From positions 9,209,006 to 9,233,005 of the forward strand of contig CM022670.1 of NCBI GenBank assembly GCA_012295275.1: a DNA stretch of 24,000 nucleotides, written 5' to 3'. Positions 22,878-24,000 of this stretch are shown piece after piece. The notes beneath the pieces are model-generated. The model had not been told where the DNA came from, searched no databases, and saw nothing but the letters and a program-made list of their open reading frames with translations. This DNA is from Chrysomallon squamiferum (taxonomy: Eukaryota > Mollusca > Gastropoda > Neomphalida > Peltospiridae). Within the stretch, counting starts at the first letter, position 1, and the number at the start of each line of letters is the position of its first letter. The position numbers and the translations under genes are program-made.

Positions 22878-23359
22878 AAAAAAAAATTAAATGAATCAAA
22901 TAAGTTGATAATTTTCAATTTCACGGAAACAGGACAATTTTCAATTCAAAATTTCAAATAAATATAACAAGAATCTAAAACGCATTCCTCTCTGCGCGAT
23001 GAAATCAAACAGAGGCTGACATTTCTGAGTTGACTGATAGCAGATATACAAGAAATACTGTGAATTAAAAAAACCAGTGTGAGAGCAACCATCTTACGTA
23101 AATCTTGAAATGTTATCACACTATCATTTTGAATGCTCACCACTTCCGTGACGATGGAAATAGTGCATGAACATTATGAATTATTAGAGGCAGGTGGATT
23201 ATGACCTCGTTCAGTTTTAACTACGTGTTTACCTATATAAAATAATGCAGGTAAGTGGGAGAAGGGAATATATATCACGGATATATCAGGTCTCGTTTAC
23301 AGCCTACGGGGTCGTGTTTTGATATGACATCGTTACTTGACTATTTAACTACATCATTA
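22878..23359. other. Non-coding DNA
   Basis: A consensus donor CAG|GTAAGT lies on the plus strand with GT at 23251-23252, but no coding frame leads into it. Nothing else is supported. Confidence 0.45.
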
Positions 23360-23427
23360 CTGGAAAGAAAGAAAGAAAATAAGAAGGAAAGAAAGAATGA
23401 ATGAATGAATGAATGAAAAAGAAAATG
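23360..23427. repeat. (GAAA)n-(GAAT)n tract
   Basis: GAAA repeats with variants, then (GAAT)5 at about 23395-23415. Confidence 0.9.
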
Positions 23428-24000
23428 TAAACTATAAGTTTTTAAAACTGAGTAACTTGCCGGTATGCTTTTCACGTCTGTAGATAAAGAGATTTTCTGA
23501 CAGACTGACAGACTGACAAATACCCACACATTTATACGCTCAAACGGTCGTTTATCATTATTATTTTTTTTATTTATTTCAATAATTTTTGTATTTACCA
23601 TTCAATTTTTTTTATAATAATTTTTTTTTAATTTTTTTGTAATTTTTTTATTTTAACATGTAGTGTTATTTAATATTTCTTATTTTTGTTGTTTTGTTTT
23701 GCTTTTTACTAATTATTTTCTGAATAATGAAATAAATATATTCCTTCATAAACCTGTTCAGTTCAGAAAGTAAACAAGTTATCCGAATAATTATAATAGT
23801 TTTTGTTGTTGTTGTTTTAATTAACTTCAAAAGTGTGCGTTCGAGTTGTGTTTGTGTGTGTGTTTGGTATGGTGCATGTCGTATGATGTGTGTGTTTGTG
23901 TGTGTGTAGTTTTAGAATCTTGATTTTATAGTATTATTATTACAGTTTTCACTGTGTATTTTTTTTTTTTTTTTTTTTACTATTAACAATACATACTCTG
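23428..24000. other. AT-rich DNA with (GT)n and T20
   Basis: Interrupted T-rich runs at 23560-23660, interrupted (GT)n at about 23848-23908 and T20 at 23959-23978. No gene was recognised. Confidence 0.6.

Overview
The window looks like intron-rich, AT-rich (about 30% G+C by eye) animal nuclear DNA, most likely from an invertebrate. Microsatellites are very dense: (GA)n, (CA)n, (GATA)n, (CATA)n, (AAT)n, (AAAT)n and long A/T homopolymers. A mollusc is my best guess, from repeat style and one weak SINE-like fragment; this is inference and not secure. Nothing prokaryotic or viral was seen.

Only two stretches look convincingly protein-coding, both on the minus strand. Exon A (14597-15449, 284 codons plus one base) has a long charged N-terminal extension followed by the start of an INF2-type formin DID/FH3 (GTPase-binding/diaphanous-inhibitory) domain. 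Exon B (5317-5749, 144 codons plus one base) is a diverged paralogue of the same DID segment. Both begin with a usable ATG, stop at the homologous point of the domain, and end at a splice donor in phase 1. The rest of the DID, the FH1 and the FH2 actin-nucleating domain are not recognisable anywhere in the 24 kb. The simplest reading is that A and B are alternative first coding exons, with separate leaders or promoters, that can splice in frame to one set of formin exons beyond position 1. A tandem pair of genes, or a decaying duplicate exon, is the alternative.

Layout: 1-5316 is non-coding, presumably intron downstream of B, with a degenerate 26-bp tandem array at 4.30-4.71 kb and an inverted A-tract/T-tract pair at 4.8-5.06 kb. 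Exon B follows. 5750-14596 is non-coding and repeat-rich, with two copies of a short dispersed repeat (8.69 and 9.50 kb), a 75-bp T tract, a (GA)62-(CATA)n compound satellite at 11.2-11.5 kb, a possible hAT-like terminus at 12.87 kb and a 105-bp (GA)n just before exon A. Exon A follows. 15462-24000 is presumed 5' flank or leader intron of A: a trinucleotide compound repeat, several microsatellites, a second 26-bp-period degenerate array at 19.71-19.93 kb that resembles the first, and a CpG-richer patch at 20.19-20.43 kb that could contain a leader exon.

No tRNA, rRNA, CRISPR, intact transposon or further gene could be supported.
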